Assembly: GCA_030744435.1 (NCBI GenBank)
Contig: JASLQO010000033.1
Span: forward strand, 1 to 41,434
DNA length: 41,434 nucleotides
Reading direction: 5' to 3'
Source: JASLQO01 sp002327525
Lineage (GTDB): Bacteria > Pseudomonadota > Gammaproteobacteria > Pseudomonadales > Azotimanducaceae
Shown piece by piece: positions 41,287-41,434 of the stretch (position 1 is the stretch's first letter; each line of letters starts with the position of its first letter). The position numbers and the translations under genes were made by a program. The notes under the pieces were generated by a model. It was not told where the DNA came from and searched no databases. It saw only the letters and a list, made by a program, of their open reading frames with translations.

Positions 41287-41434
41287 TCAGTACGCGAGCT
41301 TTCGTTCATCGAAGGTGATGTACTTATCGGCACGGACCGGACCTACCAGTCGGCCATCGGTATTCATGTGCTCCATCCATGAGTTTCCGCCCTCTTCGCG
41401 ACTCATGCCGATTTTCTCCATCAGTGTTTCGAGA
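41287..41434 (-). CDS. Pyridoxamine 5'-phosphate oxidase-like protein, C-terminus only (partial)
   Basis: The last 48 codons of a gene entering from the right edge. It ends GRLVGPVRADKYITFDERKL, homologous to the end of the PPOX-like protein at 6788-7270 (GRVTGPIKVEKYITFDPQKL). The shared EEG......HM spacing before it supports the match. The stop (41287-41289) is two bases before the ATG of the SDR pseudogene, consistent with one operon. The active region lies outside the window. Confidence 0.7.
   Translation of the reverse strand, partial: LETLMEKIGMSREEGGNSWMEHMNTDGRLVGPVRADKYITFDERKLAY

Noticed and set aside
1..41434. Search for CRISPR arrays, tRNA or rRNA genes, transposases, integrases and phage genes.
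   Set aside because: None seen: no regularly spaced repeats, cloverleaf-like segments or mobile-element reading frames were recognised, although weak RNA genes could be missed by eye.

Overview
The window is a GC-rich (about 60% by eye), gene-dense bacterial catabolic island of unknown chromosomal context. Codon use, Shine-Dalgarno sites and gene families fit a proteobacterium, possibly gammaproteobacterial, but no taxonomic marker gene is present. I see no rRNA, tRNA, CRISPR array, transposase or integrase.

The core is a set of type II DMSO-reductase-family molybdenum enzymes of the kind that hydroxylate unactivated C-H bonds with water instead of O2 (ethylbenzene dehydrogenase, p-cymene dehydrogenase, alkane C2 hydroxylase, steroid C25 dehydrogenase). 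There are three catalytic alpha subunits (3940-6744, 25072-27930, 35707-38451), two Fe-S beta subunits (2254-3297, 34014-35042), one heme b gamma subunit (35045-35710), two TorD-type chaperones (3294-3926, 29418-30128) and a decayed fourth alpha fragment (31770-32225). A separate molybdopterin oxidoreductase with a membrane b-type cytochrome lies at 18062-20774.

Around them are the parts expected for side-chain degradation after hydroxylation. There are two intact pairs of an aminoglycoside-phosphotransferase-fold kinase with a small helical partner (608-2148 and 20746-22139) and one decayed copy (30133-30707). There are two acyl-CoA ligases, two adjacent acyl-CoA dehydrogenases of the heteromeric steroid type, a CaiB/BaiF CoA-transferase, a crotonase remnant, SDRs, NTF2-like proteins, a CrtC-like protein, an MBL-fold hydrolase and a GPH/MFS transporter. 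Several flavin or deazaflavin oxidoreductases (DUF385, PPOX and LLM families) are also present. In Sterolibacterium denitrificans, anaerobic cholesterol side-chain attack uses Mo-dependent C25 hydroxylation, ATP-dependent phosphorylation of the tertiary alcohol, elimination, and then Mo-dependent C26 hydroxylation. The gene set here matches that logic. I infer an oxygen-independent pathway for a sterol, isoprenoid or similar branched side chain, but the substrate is not proven by sequence.

Layout: 1-110 start of a Zn-type dehydrogenase (-); 608-7270 operon of kinase, partner, beta1, chaperone, alpha1 and PPOX (+); 7354-9341 crotonase remnant, CoA-transferase and DUF385 (-); 9703-16860 ligase, two ACADs, ligase, DUF385-CMD fusion and NTF2 (+); 17029-17715 TetR (-); 18062-20774 Mo enzyme and cytochrome b (+); 20746-22632 kinase, partner and NTF2 (-); 22731-23528 SDR (+); 23555-24766 CrtC-like (-); 25072-27930 alpha2 (+); 27927-28964 MBL (-); 29086-31525 NIPSNAP-like, chaperone, kinase/partner pseudogene and SDR (+); 31540-38451 remnants, MFS, beta2, gamma and alpha3 (-); 38670-41434 two LLM oxidoreductases, an SDR pseudogene and a partial PPOX gene (-).

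Two themes stand out. A recurring imperfect palindrome related to TTGTAACATGTGACAA lies in the control regions of four transcription units, including that of the TetR gene. Repeated gene decay by internal deletion has left at least five gene remnants.
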